Positions 44,393 to 53,008 of a DNA stretch of 64,000 bases are shown here, piece by piece. Numbering within the stretch: the stretch's first letter is position 1; the number at the start of each line of letters is the position of its first letter. The stretch comes from Clostridium kluyveri DSM 555 (lineage in GTDB: Bacteria; Bacillota; Clostridia; Clostridiales; Clostridiaceae). The notes under the pieces are model-generated. The model had not been told where the DNA came from. It did no database searches and saw nothing but the letters and a program-made list of their open reading frames with translations. The stretch lies in assembly GCF_000016505.1 (NCBI RefSeq), contig NC_009706.1, forward strand, positions 496,001 through 560,000, written 5' to 3'. Both the position numbers and the translations under genes were made by a program.

Positions 44393-45067
44393 ATGATTAA
44401 CATACTGGTAGTTGAAGATGATATAAAGATTAATCATATTGTATGTGCTTATTTAAACGATAACGGTTATCATGCAATTGGGTGTAAAACAGCCATGGAG
44501 GCTTTTGATAAAATGATGGACAATATTATAGGTATTATAATTTCGGACATAATGATGCCTGAAATGGATGGATATGAATTTGCTAAAACTGTGCGAAAAC
44601 AGAATAAAAATATTCCAATTCTTTTTATGACAGCAAGGGACGATATTTCTTCGAAGAAAAAGGGATTTAATATTGGAATAGATGATTATATGGTAAAACC
44701 TATCGAGCTGGATGAGCTACTTATGCGTATAGAAGCACTTCTTCGGCGTGCTAATATTGCTAGCGAACGTAAACTGGCGGTTGGTTCACTAACTTTAAAT
44801 GCAGATGAAAATATGGCATACCTGAATGGAGAGGAAGTACCATTAACTGTTCGGGAGTTTGAAATTTTATTTAAACTTTTATCCTATCCAAAGCGGACTT
44901 TTACCAGAACGCAGCTGATGGATGAGTTTTGGGGAATAGAAAGTGAAAGTACCCCTCGTACGGTAGATGTTTCCATTACAAAATTGAGAAGTAAGCTTGC
45001 AGAATGTAAGGACATTGAAATTGTAACAGTGCGTAGTCTTGGGTATAAAGTGGTGATAAAGACTTGA
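44393..45067 (+). CDS. OmpR/PhoB-family response regulator
   Basis: 224 residues. Receiver: acidic pair EDD (positions 8-10), phosphoacceptor Asp in IIISDIMMPEMDG, Thr in LFMTARDD and Lys in YMVKPIE. C-terminal winged helix: LTVREFEILFKLLSYPKRTF, TPRTVDVSITKLRSKL and VRSLGYKV. GGAGGAG precedes the ATG at 44393; an ATG at 44375 overlaps that site. The histidine kinase gene overlaps its stop. TTTAACA direct repeats upstream of this operon and of the following one are probable binding sites. Confidence 0.92.
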   Translation: MINILVVEDDIKINHIVCAYLNDNGYHAIGCKTAMEAFDKMMDNIIGIIISDIMMPEMDGYEFAKTVRKQNKNIPILFMTARDDISSKKKGFNIGIDDYMVKPIELDELLMRIEALLRRANIASERKLAVGSLTLNADENMAYLNGEEVPLTVREFEILFKLLSYPKRTFTRTQLMDEFWGIESESTPRTVDVSITKLRSKLAECKDIEIVTVRSLGYKVVIKT

Positions 45068-46125
45068 AAATTCAATATAAGGAACCAAGAGATAAAAGAG
45101 TAAATGCAAAACATTCTTTTGGGAAAGAGTATCTGGTAACATTAGGTACGGTTTTGCTTTGTTGTTCAGGTGCAGTTCTTATCAATGATGCATATATGGC
45201 GGAACAAGCAAATCCATGGAGTATGGTGCTAGGTATCAGCAGTTATTTGGCAATGATATGCTTTATCGTCAGCGGAGTGATACGGTGGATTAAATATACA
45301 GCATATACAAAACCAATGGGGAAAATTGGTCATGCAGCCAGAAAAGTGGCAGTTGGAGATTTTACAGTACGTATTGCTTCTGAGCGTAAAGATGGAAAAA
45401 AGGATGAAATGGAGTTACTAATTGATGATTTTAATAAAATGGTGGAAGAATTAGCTACTATTGAAACATTGAAAGGTGATTTTATTTCAAATATTTCTCA
45501 TGAAATAAAGACTCCGCTATCTGTTATTCAAAGTTATGCGACTGTACTGCATAATGGAAATATATCAGAGGAACGAAGACAAGAATATCTGGAAACAATC
45601 CTTGAATCTACAAGAAAACTTTCAGCATTGATTACGAATATACTTCGATTGAATAAATTAGAAAATCAGGAAATTATACACGGTGAAACATATTCACTGG
45701 ATGAACAGTTACGCTGCTGTATACTGGCATTAGAAGAGAAATTTGAAGAAAAGTCTATCGAATTTGATGCAAATTTGGAGGAAGTAGTTATTACTACAGA
45801 TGAGAGCCTATTAGAAATCGTTTGGAATAATCTATTGACAAATGCCATTAAATTTACAGAACTTGGGGGTTCGGTGATGGCGGAATTAAAGGTGGAAAAT
45901 GGTATTGCAATTGTATCCATAAGTGATTCAGGCTGTGGTATGGATGAAGAAACTATACGCCGTATTTTTGACAGATTTTACCAAGGAGATACATCACATT
46001 CTCGTGAAGGATATGGACTGGGATTAGCTCTTGTGAAACGTATTATAGCTCTTGTGGATGGCAATATTACAGTTAAAAGTAAACTTGGGAATGGAACAAT
46101 TTTTATGGTGACAATTAAATTATGA
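45064..46125 (+). CDS. Membrane sensor histidine kinase
   Basis: 353 residues. Two membrane helices (~22-42 and 53-76) enclose a very short extracellular loop, so it belongs to the intramembrane-sensing style of kinases. A HAMP linker follows, then the H-box ISHEIKTPLSVIQSY with the phosphorylated His, N-box NNLLTNAIKF, G1 DSGCGMDE, F-box FDRFYQGD and G2 GYGLGLALV. It starts with TTG overlapping the regulator stop by four bases. Short-loop kinases often sense membrane stress or work with transporters. Cognate of the preceding regulator. Confidence 0.9.
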   Translation: MKIQYKEPRDKRVNAKHSFGKEYLVTLGTVLLCCSGAVLINDAYMAEQANPWSMVLGISSYLAMICFIVSGVIRWIKYTAYTKPMGKIGHAARKVAVGDFTVRIASERKDGKKDEMELLIDDFNKMVEELATIETLKGDFISNISHEIKTPLSVIQSYATVLHNGNISEERRQEYLETILESTRKLSALITNILRLNKLENQEIIHGETYSLDEQLRCCILALEEKFEEKSIEFDANLEEVVITTDESLLEIVWNNLLTNAIKFTELGGSVMAELKVENGIAIVSISDSGCGMDEETIRRIFDRFYQGDTSHSREGYGLGLALVKRIIALVDGNITVKSKLGNGTIFMVTIKL

Positions 46126-46169
46126 TATGTGGAATCTCTCATAGTGAAATATTGTGGAAGATTTTTGTG

Positions 46170-46223
46170 TTTAACAGTACTTTAACAAAACTTTAACCTT
46201 ATGGAATATTTGCAGGATATTAT
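46170..46223 (+). promoter_or_regulatory. Three PhoP-type boxes before the epimerase operon
   Basis: TTTAACA (46170-46176), TTTAACA (46181-46187) and TTTAACC (46192-46198) are spaced exactly 11 bases apart. A TATTAT -10 lies at 46218-46223 with no good -35, the layout of an activator-dependent promoter. Same heptamer as at 44217-44234. Confidence 0.7.
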
Positions 46224-46256
46224 AGAAATATCAAATAAAAGTTAAGGAGAATAATA

Positions 46257-46386
46257 TGAACGAAAAAAATTTTACTATGAATGAATATCTGGATGTGAAT
46301 GTTAAAACAAGGCAGCTGCTATAATTGATCAGAATTATGATGTAATATATGAATCTTGTGAAAAGGCATCAAACCTTTTGAATTAA
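46257..46386 (+). pseudogene. Short frameshifted gene between kinase and epimerase
   Basis: AAGGAG precedes an ATG encoding MNEKNFTMNEYLDVNVKTRQ, which stops after 22 codons. One base over, the frame continues AIIDQNYDVIYESCEKASNL to a stop at 46386. A single-base frameshift near 46318 would join both parts into a ~42-residue product. No family recognised. It is probably the first gene of the operon controlled by the PhoP-type boxes. Confidence 0.45.
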
Positions 46387-46430
46387 TTATTATTGCAACA
46401 TTATTAATAAACATAGAGGAGAATTTAGAT

Positions 46431-47441
46431 ATGAATAATAGAATTTATTTATTAACCGGAGCAGCAGGACTTTTAGGAAGCAATGTATCAAGACAACTGA
46501 TTGATCGTGGAGAACAGGTGAGGGCACTTGTGTTAAATGGAGATCCGGCAGTTAAATATATACCGGAAGAAGTAGAACTTGTAAGTGGAGATGTGACGGA
46601 CACAGAATCTTTACAAAAATTTTTTACAGTATCTGAAAGCACAGATATCTATGTTATCCATTGTGCAAGTATCGTTACATTGAATCCAAACCCTAATGGG
46701 AAGGTTCATGCCGTAAATGTAGGTGGAACTCAGAATATCATTGATAAATGTGTAGAGCATCAGGTTAAAAAATTGGTGTATATTAGCTCTACTGGAGCTA
46801 TTCCAGAGCTTCCTGGTAATATGCCAATTAAGGAAGTAACTCATTTTGGAATAGAAGGATTGGTTGGTTATTATTCTGTTACTAAAGCAGAAGCTTCACA
46901 ATTAGTAATAGATGCATTGGCAAAGTATCCGCAGCTGGATGCATCCCTTGTTCATCCAAGTGGAATTTGTGGCCCCAATGATTATTCTTTTGGACCAGTT
47001 GCAGATTTTATAATGCAGTACGTAAATGGTAATATGCCAGCAGGTGTTGCAGGAACATTTAATAGTGTTGATGTTCGCGATTTGTCAGAGGGAGTAATTG
47101 CCTGCTGTGACAAAGGAAGACGTGGACAATGTTATATTATGAGTAATGATCTTGTATCAATGCAGGATATGTTTAAGTTGATAAATCATGCAGCAGGATT
47201 AAATTACAATCCAAAGATTCTGTCAGTACCTGTAGCAAAAGTTGTGGCAAAAGTAATGGGAGTTGTGGGTAAAATCACAGGAAAGCCAGCACGGTTGACA
47301 GGTTTTGCAATTTATAACCTGACACGTAATAATAATTTTAACTGTAGTAAAGCAGTCCATGAACTTAGATTTAAATGCCGTCCATTTGAAGAAACAATCA
47401 GTGATGAGGTTCGTTGGCTGAAAATGGAAGGAAAAATTTAG
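46431..47441 (+). CDS. NAD-dependent epimerase/dehydratase (extended SDR)
   Basis: 336 residues. The Rossmann motif LLTGAAGLLGSNV (TGxxGxxG) is followed by GDVTDTESL, VIHCASIV, the catalytic Ser (STGAIPEL) and YSVTKAEA (YxxxK). HPSGICGPNDYSFGPV is typical of the 3-beta-HSD/dihydroflavonol-reductase-like subgroup. GAGGAG precedes the ATG. It is followed 19 bases later by an alcohol dehydrogenase, so the two oxidoreductases are probably cotranscribed and controlled by the adjacent two-component system. Substrate unknown. Confidence 0.87.
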   Translation: MNNRIYLLTGAAGLLGSNVSRQLIDRGEQVRALVLNGDPAVKYIPEEVELVSGDVTDTESLQKFFTVSESTDIYVIHCASIVTLNPNPNGKVHAVNVGGTQNIIDKCVEHQVKKLVYISSTGAIPELPGNMPIKEVTHFGIEGLVGYYSVTKAEASQLVIDALAKYPQLDASLVHPSGICGPNDYSFGPVADFIMQYVNGNMPAGVAGTFNSVDVRDLSEGVIACCDKGRRGQCYIMSNDLVSMQDMFKLINHAAGLNYNPKILSVPVAKVVAKVMGVVGKITGKPARLTGFAIYNLTRNNNFNCSKAVHELRFKCRPFEETISDEVRWLKMEGKI

Positions 47442-47460
47442 AGTGATAAGGAGAATTATT

Positions 47461-48555
47461 ATGTATGAAATGAGAACAAATAAAAATAAATTAACTATGA
47501 AAGCTTTAATTTACAAAGGGATTAAGGATGTAGAATTGCAAGAAAAGAAGATTCCTATCTGTGGACAAGATGATGTAATTATAAGAAATATGAGAGCAGG
47601 TATCTGTGGATCGGATGTAACCGGATATCTGTATGGTGGAGAAAAAGTTGCAATTTACCCAGGACGAGAATTTGGCCATGAAATGGTTGGCTATGTACAT
47701 GAAAAAGGGGAAAATGTTACTTGTGTGCAAGTAGGGACAAGGGTATTTGTTGATCCGACATTCTGTACGCCAAATCCATATGAAGCAGATATGGCCGGAG
47801 CATTTTCCCAGTATGTAAGAGTCCAAAATGTAAAGGAAGGATATAATCTGTATATCCTTCCAGATAATCTTTCCTATGATGATGCAGTTTTAATTGAGCC
47901 ATTCAGTGTTGGAACTCATGGAAAAAATACACCGCAGGTAAGAGCCGATGAAAATGTACTAGTTATAGGAGCAGGAACAATCGGTCTTTGTGCAATGAGC
48001 AGTCTTATAGCACGAGGAAATAAAAAAGTTGCCGTATTGGATATGGATGATAATCGTTTAAAAGTTGTTGAAAAAATGGGGGGTATTGGCTTTAATTCAA
48101 AGCAGGGTATAGAAGCCACTGAAAAATTTTTAGAAGAATATTTTGGTGTTCTGGAAAATAAGAACCATCGTATTGACATGAAAGATGGAAGGTTGACGGT
48201 TACGGAAAATTCAGTAATAGACATTGATGTAGTGATTGATTGCGCAGGGGTATCAGAATTTGTTGATGAATTTATGAAACATGCAAAACAGCATGCAAGA
48301 TATTCCTGTGTTGCATTACATAAAAAAGAAGTACCAATCCGTTTTCATGAAGTCATGAGTACACAATGTGTATTAATGGGTTCAAGAGGATATACAAGTG
48401 AAGACATCAATGAAGTAATTGATAATCTTTCCCAGAATAATTCAAAAGTAACAGAAATTATTACACATGTATTCAAGTTAGAAGATGCAAAAGAAGCTTT
48501 TGAAATAGCATCTTCCCCGGATAAAGCAATCAAAGTTGTTTTAAATATGGAATAA
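47461..48555 (+). CDS. Zinc-dependent MDR alcohol/polyol dehydrogenase
   Basis: 364 residues. Catalytic zinc ligands: Cys in AGICGSDVTGYLYGG and His-Glu in GREFGHEMVGYV. The Rossmann loop is VIGAGTIGLCAMSSL. The structural-zinc four-Cys lobe is absent, replaced by a short CTPNPYEADMAG loop, and an insertion lies after the nucleotide loop (FLEEYFGVLENKNHR). AAGGAG gives the ATG at 47461 the right spacing. It resembles threonine/sorbitol-dehydrogenase-like enzymes. Second gene of the operon behind the PhoP-type boxes. Confidence 0.85.
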   Translation: MYEMRTNKNKLTMKALIYKGIKDVELQEKKIPICGQDDVIIRNMRAGICGSDVTGYLYGGEKVAIYPGREFGHEMVGYVHEKGENVTCVQVGTRVFVDPTFCTPNPYEADMAGAFSQYVRVQNVKEGYNLYILPDNLSYDDAVLIEPFSVGTHGKNTPQVRADENVLVIGAGTIGLCAMSSLIARGNKKVAVLDMDDNRLKVVEKMGGIGFNSKQGIEATEKFLEEYFGVLENKNHRIDMKDGRLTVTENSVIDIDVVIDCAGVSEFVDEFMKHAKQHARYSCVALHKKEVPIRFHEVMSTQCVLMGSRGYTSEDINEVIDNLSQNNSKVTEIITHVFKLEDAKEAFEIASSPDKAIKVVLNME

Positions 48556-48611
48556 TAAATTTAAATAAGACGGTACAAACCAAATTTTCAAGAAATAATA
48601 ACTTATGGGTC

Positions 48612-48643
48612 AGACTGCCGACAAAATATTTTGTCAGCAGTCT
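48612..48643. terminator. Strong palindrome after the alcohol dehydrogenase gene
   Basis: AGACTGCCGACAAAA and TTTTGTCAGCAGTCT pair with one mismatch around a minimal loop. No T-tract follows directly on the plus strand, so termination efficiency is uncertain; it separates two convergent genes. Confidence 0.6.
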
Positions 48644-48711
48644 AAGAAAGCTTTGATTTCAGGGGCTTTTCTTATACAAAAATTTATATGCTTCTAGATA
48701 GGCCGCTAATT

Positions 48712-49374
48712 CTATGTTGATAGATCGCCTAATTCTAATAAACATTCAAAAGAATCTATATATCTATCACAAAGCAGCTGTATTTCTTTTTTTGATTTAC
48801 ATGCATATTCATCGTATACTCCAACGGTATAAAAACCTGCACTTTTTGCTGTTCTGATTGCATAGTCGGCATCTTCATAAACTATGGTATCTGCTATACT
48901 TGCTTTCATTTTTTTTAGAGCAAGATAATAGATATCGGGCTTGCTTTTTCCAGCTCCAACCTCATCACAGCATACTACAAAAGAAAAATATTGTAACACT
49001 TCCAGACGTTTCAGTGCTAACTCTGCCAATTGTACTGGTGTAGCTGTGGCTACACACATTATTATGCCATTTTTCTGTAAATATGAGAGATATTCTTTGA
49101 CATATGGTTTTAATGGTATTTGGTACCTATATTTATCCATAATTAATTGATTTATGTCAGAAATAATTTGTTCTGGGCAATCCCTGATTTTTAACTCTTT
49201 TCTAAAATAGTTGACTGATTCTGTCATAGACATTGCACTTATAACTTCATTCAGGTTTTCTGGGAATTTAATTCCTTTTTTTGTTAAATAATTTTTTCCA
49301 AGATTCTTCCATGCAGGCATAGAATCCATAATTGTGCCGTCCATATCAAAAATAGCATGTCTATATTTTCTCAA
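48712..49374 (-). CDS. HAD-superfamily hydrolase (beta-phosphoglucomutase-like)
   Basis: 220 residues. HAD motif I FDMDGTIMDSM (nucleophile and general-acid Asp), motif II ATATPVQLAEL, motif III GKSKPDIY and motif IV YEDADYAIRTAKSAGFYTVG. The four-helix cap (PAWKNLGKNYLTKKGIKFPE) marks the PGM-type subgroup I phosphatases and phosphomutases. It is cytosolic; substrate not predictable. It is transcribed towards the alcohol dehydrogenase gene. Confidence 0.87.
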   Translation of the reverse strand: MRKYRHAIFDMDGTIMDSMPAWKNLGKNYLTKKGIKFPENLNEVISAMSMTESVNYFRKELKIRDCPEQIISDINQLIMDKYRYQIPLKPYVKEYLSYLQKNGIIMCVATATPVQLAELALKRLEVLQYFSFVVCCDEVGAGKSKPDIYYLALKKMKASIADTIVYEDADYAIRTAKSAGFYTVGVYDEYACKSKKEIQLLCDRYIDSFECLLELGDLST

Positions 49375-49617
49375 TATTTATTCCTCCATTTATAATTTTT
49401 CAAGTTATATTGATTATACTATCAATTAGGAATATGTGAAACATCATGATACTGCCTTTCCACTTCTATTTCGGTTTTTCTCAATGAACCATACACCCTG
49501 TGAATTATAACTTATTTAATGTAAGGCACCCTTGTCTACACAGATAATCTGACACCTGCGTTATTGTTTATAAATAAAAAAAGCATAAAAAGTAAATACA
49601 CCCGCGGTGTGTACCCC

Positions 49618-49957
49618 TTATACCTCAAACTCATTGTTCTTGCCCCAATCACACATATACTTGACAATGGGTATAAGACTTTGTCCCTTTTTGGTGAGGG
49701 AATATTCTACTTTCGGAGGAGTTTGAGGATACTCCTTTCGCAATATAATATTTTTATTTTCTAATTCTTTTAATTGTGAACTTAACATTTTATGAGTAAT
49801 ACCATTAATATTTAATATTCTTTTTTAAAACTCCATATCTTATCGTACCCATACAAGCAAGTAGATAAATTATTTTTAATCTCCATTTTCCACTTATAAC
49901 TGATAAAGTGTATTCAAAGGGTTCTTTACTACTGATATAACAAAGTTTTTCTGACAT
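49618..49957 (-). pseudogene. HxlR-family regulator, frameshifted
   Basis: GGAG precedes an ATG encoding MSEKLCYISSKEPFEYTLSV, then ISGKWRLKIIYLLACMGTIR (HxlR winged helix), stopping at KKNIKY. In another frame the protein resumes INGITHKMLSSQLKELENKN, and EYSLTKKGQSLIPIVKYM completes the family. A small insertion in the AT-rich sequence near 49815 explains the shift. HxlR regulators respond to aldehydes or redox-active compounds; the target gene is not obvious in this decayed zone. Confidence 0.8.
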
Positions 49958-50070
49958 ACTTTCACTCTCCTTTATGATAGTATATAACAAAAAAGTGCAT
50001 ACTATTATTTTTTGTAGCTAATTTATAATAAAGATGAGTTACAACAATACACCCAGAAAAAGCAGATAAC

Positions 50071-50556
50071 TTGGAAAATTTGAAAAACGAGATGAAAATT
50101 TTAAATGATATTGTATCTGGAAAAAGAAATTCTTTGTTAGATGCAAAAGCTAAGTCGATGGATGAACTTAAAATTGAAGAGAATATAGTAAAAAATAAAT
50201 ATGCTGGTATGGGTGAATTTACACTTCCAAGTGGACAAATAAAAATATTAACTATTATTTTTCAGGCCTCTATGGTGTTTGGGAAGTTACCAATTTGGAT
50301 ACACGTATTTAATCCTTTAACCTTACAAGATATCAAGGAAATAGGTGAATTAAGTAAAGCATTCCCTGACATTCCTGTTATATTAGGGCATATGGGAGGA
50401 AGTAACTGGTTGACAGCTATAGAACTTGCAAAAGAGATACCAAATTTATATCTTGATACATCTGCTTATTTTTCCACACTTGTTTTGAAGATAACTGTAA
50501 ATGAAGTTTTACTAAAATGTATTTTTGGTGTAGATATGCCCTATGGAGACTATTAA
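50071..50556 (+). pseudogene. Amidohydrolase-family fragment
   Basis: The central-to-C-terminal part reads PIWIHVFNPLTLQDIKEIGE, PVILGHMGGSNWLTAIELAK, NLYLDTSAYFST and IFGVDMPYGDY, the metal-site segments (H, GHxG, GxDxPxGD) of amidohydrolase-2/TatD-like proteins. The N-terminal HxH metal motif and the last ~30 residues are missing, and part of the middle is joined abruptly (GQIKILTIIFQASMVFG). No Shine-Dalgarno fits the TTG at 50071. Not functional. Confidence 0.65.
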
Positions 50557-50584
50557 TTAAACTATATATTTAGGAGGAAGTACA

Positions 50585-50759
50585 TCAATTTACTATTTTA
50601 CAGGTACAGGTAATTCGTTAAAAATAGCTAAAAATTTAAGAGAGGAATTAAAGGATACAGAACTTATACAAATTAATATAAAAATGATTCTTTAAATAAG
50701 GAACGTTATAATCATCCAGATATAAAAGTACAGGAGTTATCTCAAGAAAAATTATCTTA
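50585..50759 (+). pseudogene. EFR1-type flavodoxin/ferredoxin remnant
   Basis: GGAGGAAG is followed by SIYYFTGTGNSLKIAKNLRE, the FMN loop at the start of EFR1-family flavodoxin-ferredoxin proteins. The frame ends after ~37 codons. A second scrap (RYNHPDIKVQELSQEKLS) resembles the C-terminal end, so most of the gene, with the ferredoxin CxxCxxC motifs, has been deleted. Confidence 0.6.
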
Positions 50760-50910
50760 ATATAATCTTTAGTTAACATATTGCGCAGTCTTCTTTATTT
50801 ATGTCACAAATGTTTATATAATACGACATTTATGTTATTTTTGATGCGAAAAATATATCATAATTAGAAACGACTTTATAGACAAAATTGAAAATGATAA
50901 TGATATTACA

Positions 50911-51312
50911 TTGAAGAAAGAATCTAACATGTCTCCTGACGCTTTCGGGGATGTATACCAAGAAGTGTCCCCTATATATTGGATAGGCTCAAATGTTTGC
51001 GCTATGAGTACAGGAAGAGGACCTGGAACTCTAGACTTGTCGACTTCATACACTGAATCAGCAATGGTATCAGCATCATTTTCATATTCTGCATCTGATT
51101 TATCTGCTGATGTTGGATTTAGTGTAAGCATTTCATATACTATATCTCTCAGTTATAGTGTATATTTATCATCTGGCCAATCTGCTACAATTAATGTTTA
51201 TCCAATATATGCAGGTTCCCTATTTAGTAAAACAAATATATTTACCGGTAGCGTTTATTATGGAAGAGCTTATAGACCTATAGGCGCAGAATATCGAGTT
51301 ACCTATTATTAA
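50911..51312 (+). CDS. Beta-rich hypothetical protein, possibly 5'-truncated
   Basis: 133 residues from a TTG without a good ribosome-binding site; the frame is open back to 50845 with no usual start, so the N-terminus (perhaps a signal peptide) seems to have been lost. The sequence is Ser/Tyr/Val rich with alternating hydrophobics (SASFSYSASDLSADVGFSVS, ISYTISLSYSVYLSSGQSAT), pointing to an all-beta extracellular or pore-type fold. It ends YRPIGAEYRVTYY. A small membrane-protein remnant follows. Family not recognised. Confidence 0.4.
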   Translation: MKKESNMSPDAFGDVYQEVSPIYWIGSNVCAMSTGRGPGTLDLSTSYTESAMVSASFSYSASDLSADVGFSVSISYTISLSYSVYLSSGQSATINVYPIYAGSLFSKTNIFTGSVYYGRAYRPIGAEYRVTYY

Positions 51313-51313
51313 A

Positions 51314-51498
51314 ATGAAAAAAATCAATATATTTGTTTAATTATAGGGTTTGTCCTCTACAATGGGTTACAGACAGAGCCAATTTACTACGCAGCAGAAT
51401 TTAATGCACATATTTTCACATTACAAAGTTTATCTTGGATGTTGTTTATTTTATGCATAGTAGTATTATTTATAATAAATAACAGTAATAACAAGTAA
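51314..51498 (+). pseudogene. Small membrane protein, frameshifted
   Basis: An ATG two bases after the previous stop encodes MKKINIFV and then stops. Another frame continues LIIGFVLYNGLQTEPIYYAA, then a hydrophobic helix SWMLFILCIVVLFIINN, ending NSNNK. A frameshift near 51340 joins them into a ~60-residue two-helix protein. Probably the partner of the preceding beta-rich protein. Confidence 0.45.
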
Positions 51499-51625
51499 AT
51501 TTGTAAAAGTAACTCAAATAAGAGCCTATCTTTGAATCCATCTACTAACTTTTATAATTACACATAGATGAGCTGGTAATCATCTATAGAAAACTAAAAG
51601 AACAAAGTGAAGTTAACACTCTAAC

Positions 51626-51793
51626 TCACTTTGTTTTCTTATAGTGATTTTCCATTATTTCTACAAGATTCATTATAAAGTTTCTATCATGAACATTTTT
51701 TAAGTTTAAATTATGTTTTTCTTTTGTCCTGCCCAGTAAGTAGTCTAAACTCACATCGAATATATCTGCTAGTTTAACCGGACTCTTTAAACT
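51626..51793 (-). pseudogene. XRE-family repressor, C-terminal half truncated by IS982
   Basis: From the IS end the minus strand reads SPVKLADIFDVSLDYLLGRT (helix 4-5 of a Cro/CI-type HTH), then a charged C-terminal helix to ENHYKKTK. The first half of the HTH is missing; the frame runs straight out of the element's inverted repeat. Confidence 0.7.
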
Positions 51794-52498
51794 AACGTGA
51801 GTTCGAAAAAGTAAAAAGAAATATTTAAGGTATAAAAACCCCATTAAAATGTTTTATTATTGTAAGTGATAAAACAAAAGGATGGGATTTCATGCAAGAT
51901 TTATTAATAAAAATATTTTATAACGTAGACAGTTACTGTATACTTCTTGAAGAATATTATAAAAATTATTTTTTAAGCAATGATAAAGGTGAAATTTTAT
52001 CCTTCTACTTAACCTCTGGAAATGTAGATGATAGAAATTTGACTGTTATAAAAAATCTAACAAAAGAGCTATTTGGAAAATTGTTTGGAGACAGAGGATA
52101 TTTGTCACAGAAAGTTGCGGACATGTTATACCCTAAAGGTATACATCTGATAACAAGGTTAAGAAAAAATATGAAAAATAAATTGATGTTAATGGAGGAT
52201 AAAATTCTTCTCAGGAAGAGATCAATAATTGAAACAATAAATGACCACCTAAAAAATACATGTCAAATAGAACACAGCAGACACAGGAGTGTCAGTAATT
52301 TTATGGTGAATGCGGTTTCAGGTCTAATTGCATACAGCTTTCTTCCTAAGAAACCATCTTTAAAGTTAGACCAATACACTGTTTTAGCTTAATTGAAGCA
52401 ATCTAGAATAAAATGTAACCCATTAGTGAGTCTATTTTTTTGTATTTTGTCTATGGTAAAGTTAACCATAAACAACCTCAAATTTTCGAACTCACGTT
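51794..52498 (+). mobile_element. IS982-family element, internally deleted
   Basis: Perfect 16-bp inverted repeats AACGTGAGTTCGAAAA (51794-51809) and TTTTCGAACTCACGTT (52483-52498) bound 705 bp, against about 1 kb for complete IS982 elements. The flanks show no matching target duplication and belong to two different truncated genes (an XRE repressor and a TetR regulator), so the copy sits at a deletion or recombination junction. Confidence 0.85.
51892..52392 (+). pseudogene. IS982 transposase, central deletion
   Basis: 166 residues instead of ~290. The start MQDLLIKIFYNVDSYCILLE and the DDE region are recognisable: FYLTSGNVDDRNLTVIKNLT, KLFGDRGYLSQKVADMLYPK, HLITRLRKNMKNKL, then KRSIIETINDHLKNTCQIEH (catalytic Glu) and the C-terminal VNAVSGLIAYSFLPKKPS. 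The jump from YYKNYFLSND to DKGEIL removes the first catalytic Asp region. Inactive. Confidence 0.8.
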
Positions 52499-52730
52499 AA
52501 ATAAGTCGCTAGTAAAAGTAAAAGAGATTATTGAGGAAGGAAAAAAACTTGGAGAATTCTTAGGTAATATTGATTCTAACTCAATGACTTTGTATGTTGT
52601 TTCAACAATAGAGGGTGCCGTGGCACTTTGGATTATGAATCCTGAAATTGATATACAGATGTTATTTAGAAATAATTATAATTGTGTGTGGAGAAGCATT
52701 AGTAAAAGTGATAAATATAATGAAGAGTAA
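52499..52730 (+). pseudogene. TetR-family regulator, C-terminal fragment
   Basis: Beginning inside the right IS982 end, the frame encodes KVKEIIEEGKKLGEFLGNID, TLYVVSTIEGAVALWIMNPE and IDIQMLFRNNYNCVWRSI, the pattern of a TetR ligand-binding C-terminal domain. The DNA-binding half is gone. Confidence 0.55.
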
Positions 52731-52851
52731 GTGAATGTGAAGAAATAAATTTTTGTATTTTTCTTATTAAGCCAAGTATTAATTCTCCTGATGAATTTAC
52801 ACTGCCACTGCGTTTGGTAATTATACCCTAATTTTATTACAATAGGGCAAA

Positions 52852-52880
52852 AAACCGTACCGAATTTTTTGAGTACGGTT
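52852..52880 (-). terminator. Terminator of the tubZ-like gene
   Basis: AACCGTAC and GTACGGTT form a perfect 8-bp stem. On the minus strand it is followed by a run of six Ts, about 130 bases past the stop of the tubulin-like gene. Confidence 0.75.
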
Positions 52881-53008
52881 ATAATTGTAAATTTGAGTGA
52901 TAGAGACGAGAGGTGGTCATTTGGCATTTATAACCCACTACGTTTACTCGATATCTGCATCTGATATATAATATTTATATTTTGACATTTTAAAAATAAA
53001 TAATAGAT

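Noticed and set aside
32716-50830. Similar short strings near 32716 (TGTCACAAGTGTAATTTAATACGA) reduced to the shared TGTCACAARTGT and TAATACGA, and near 50803
   Set aside because: Only about 20 bases are alike and flanks differ; could be chance or two weak promoters with a shared operator.
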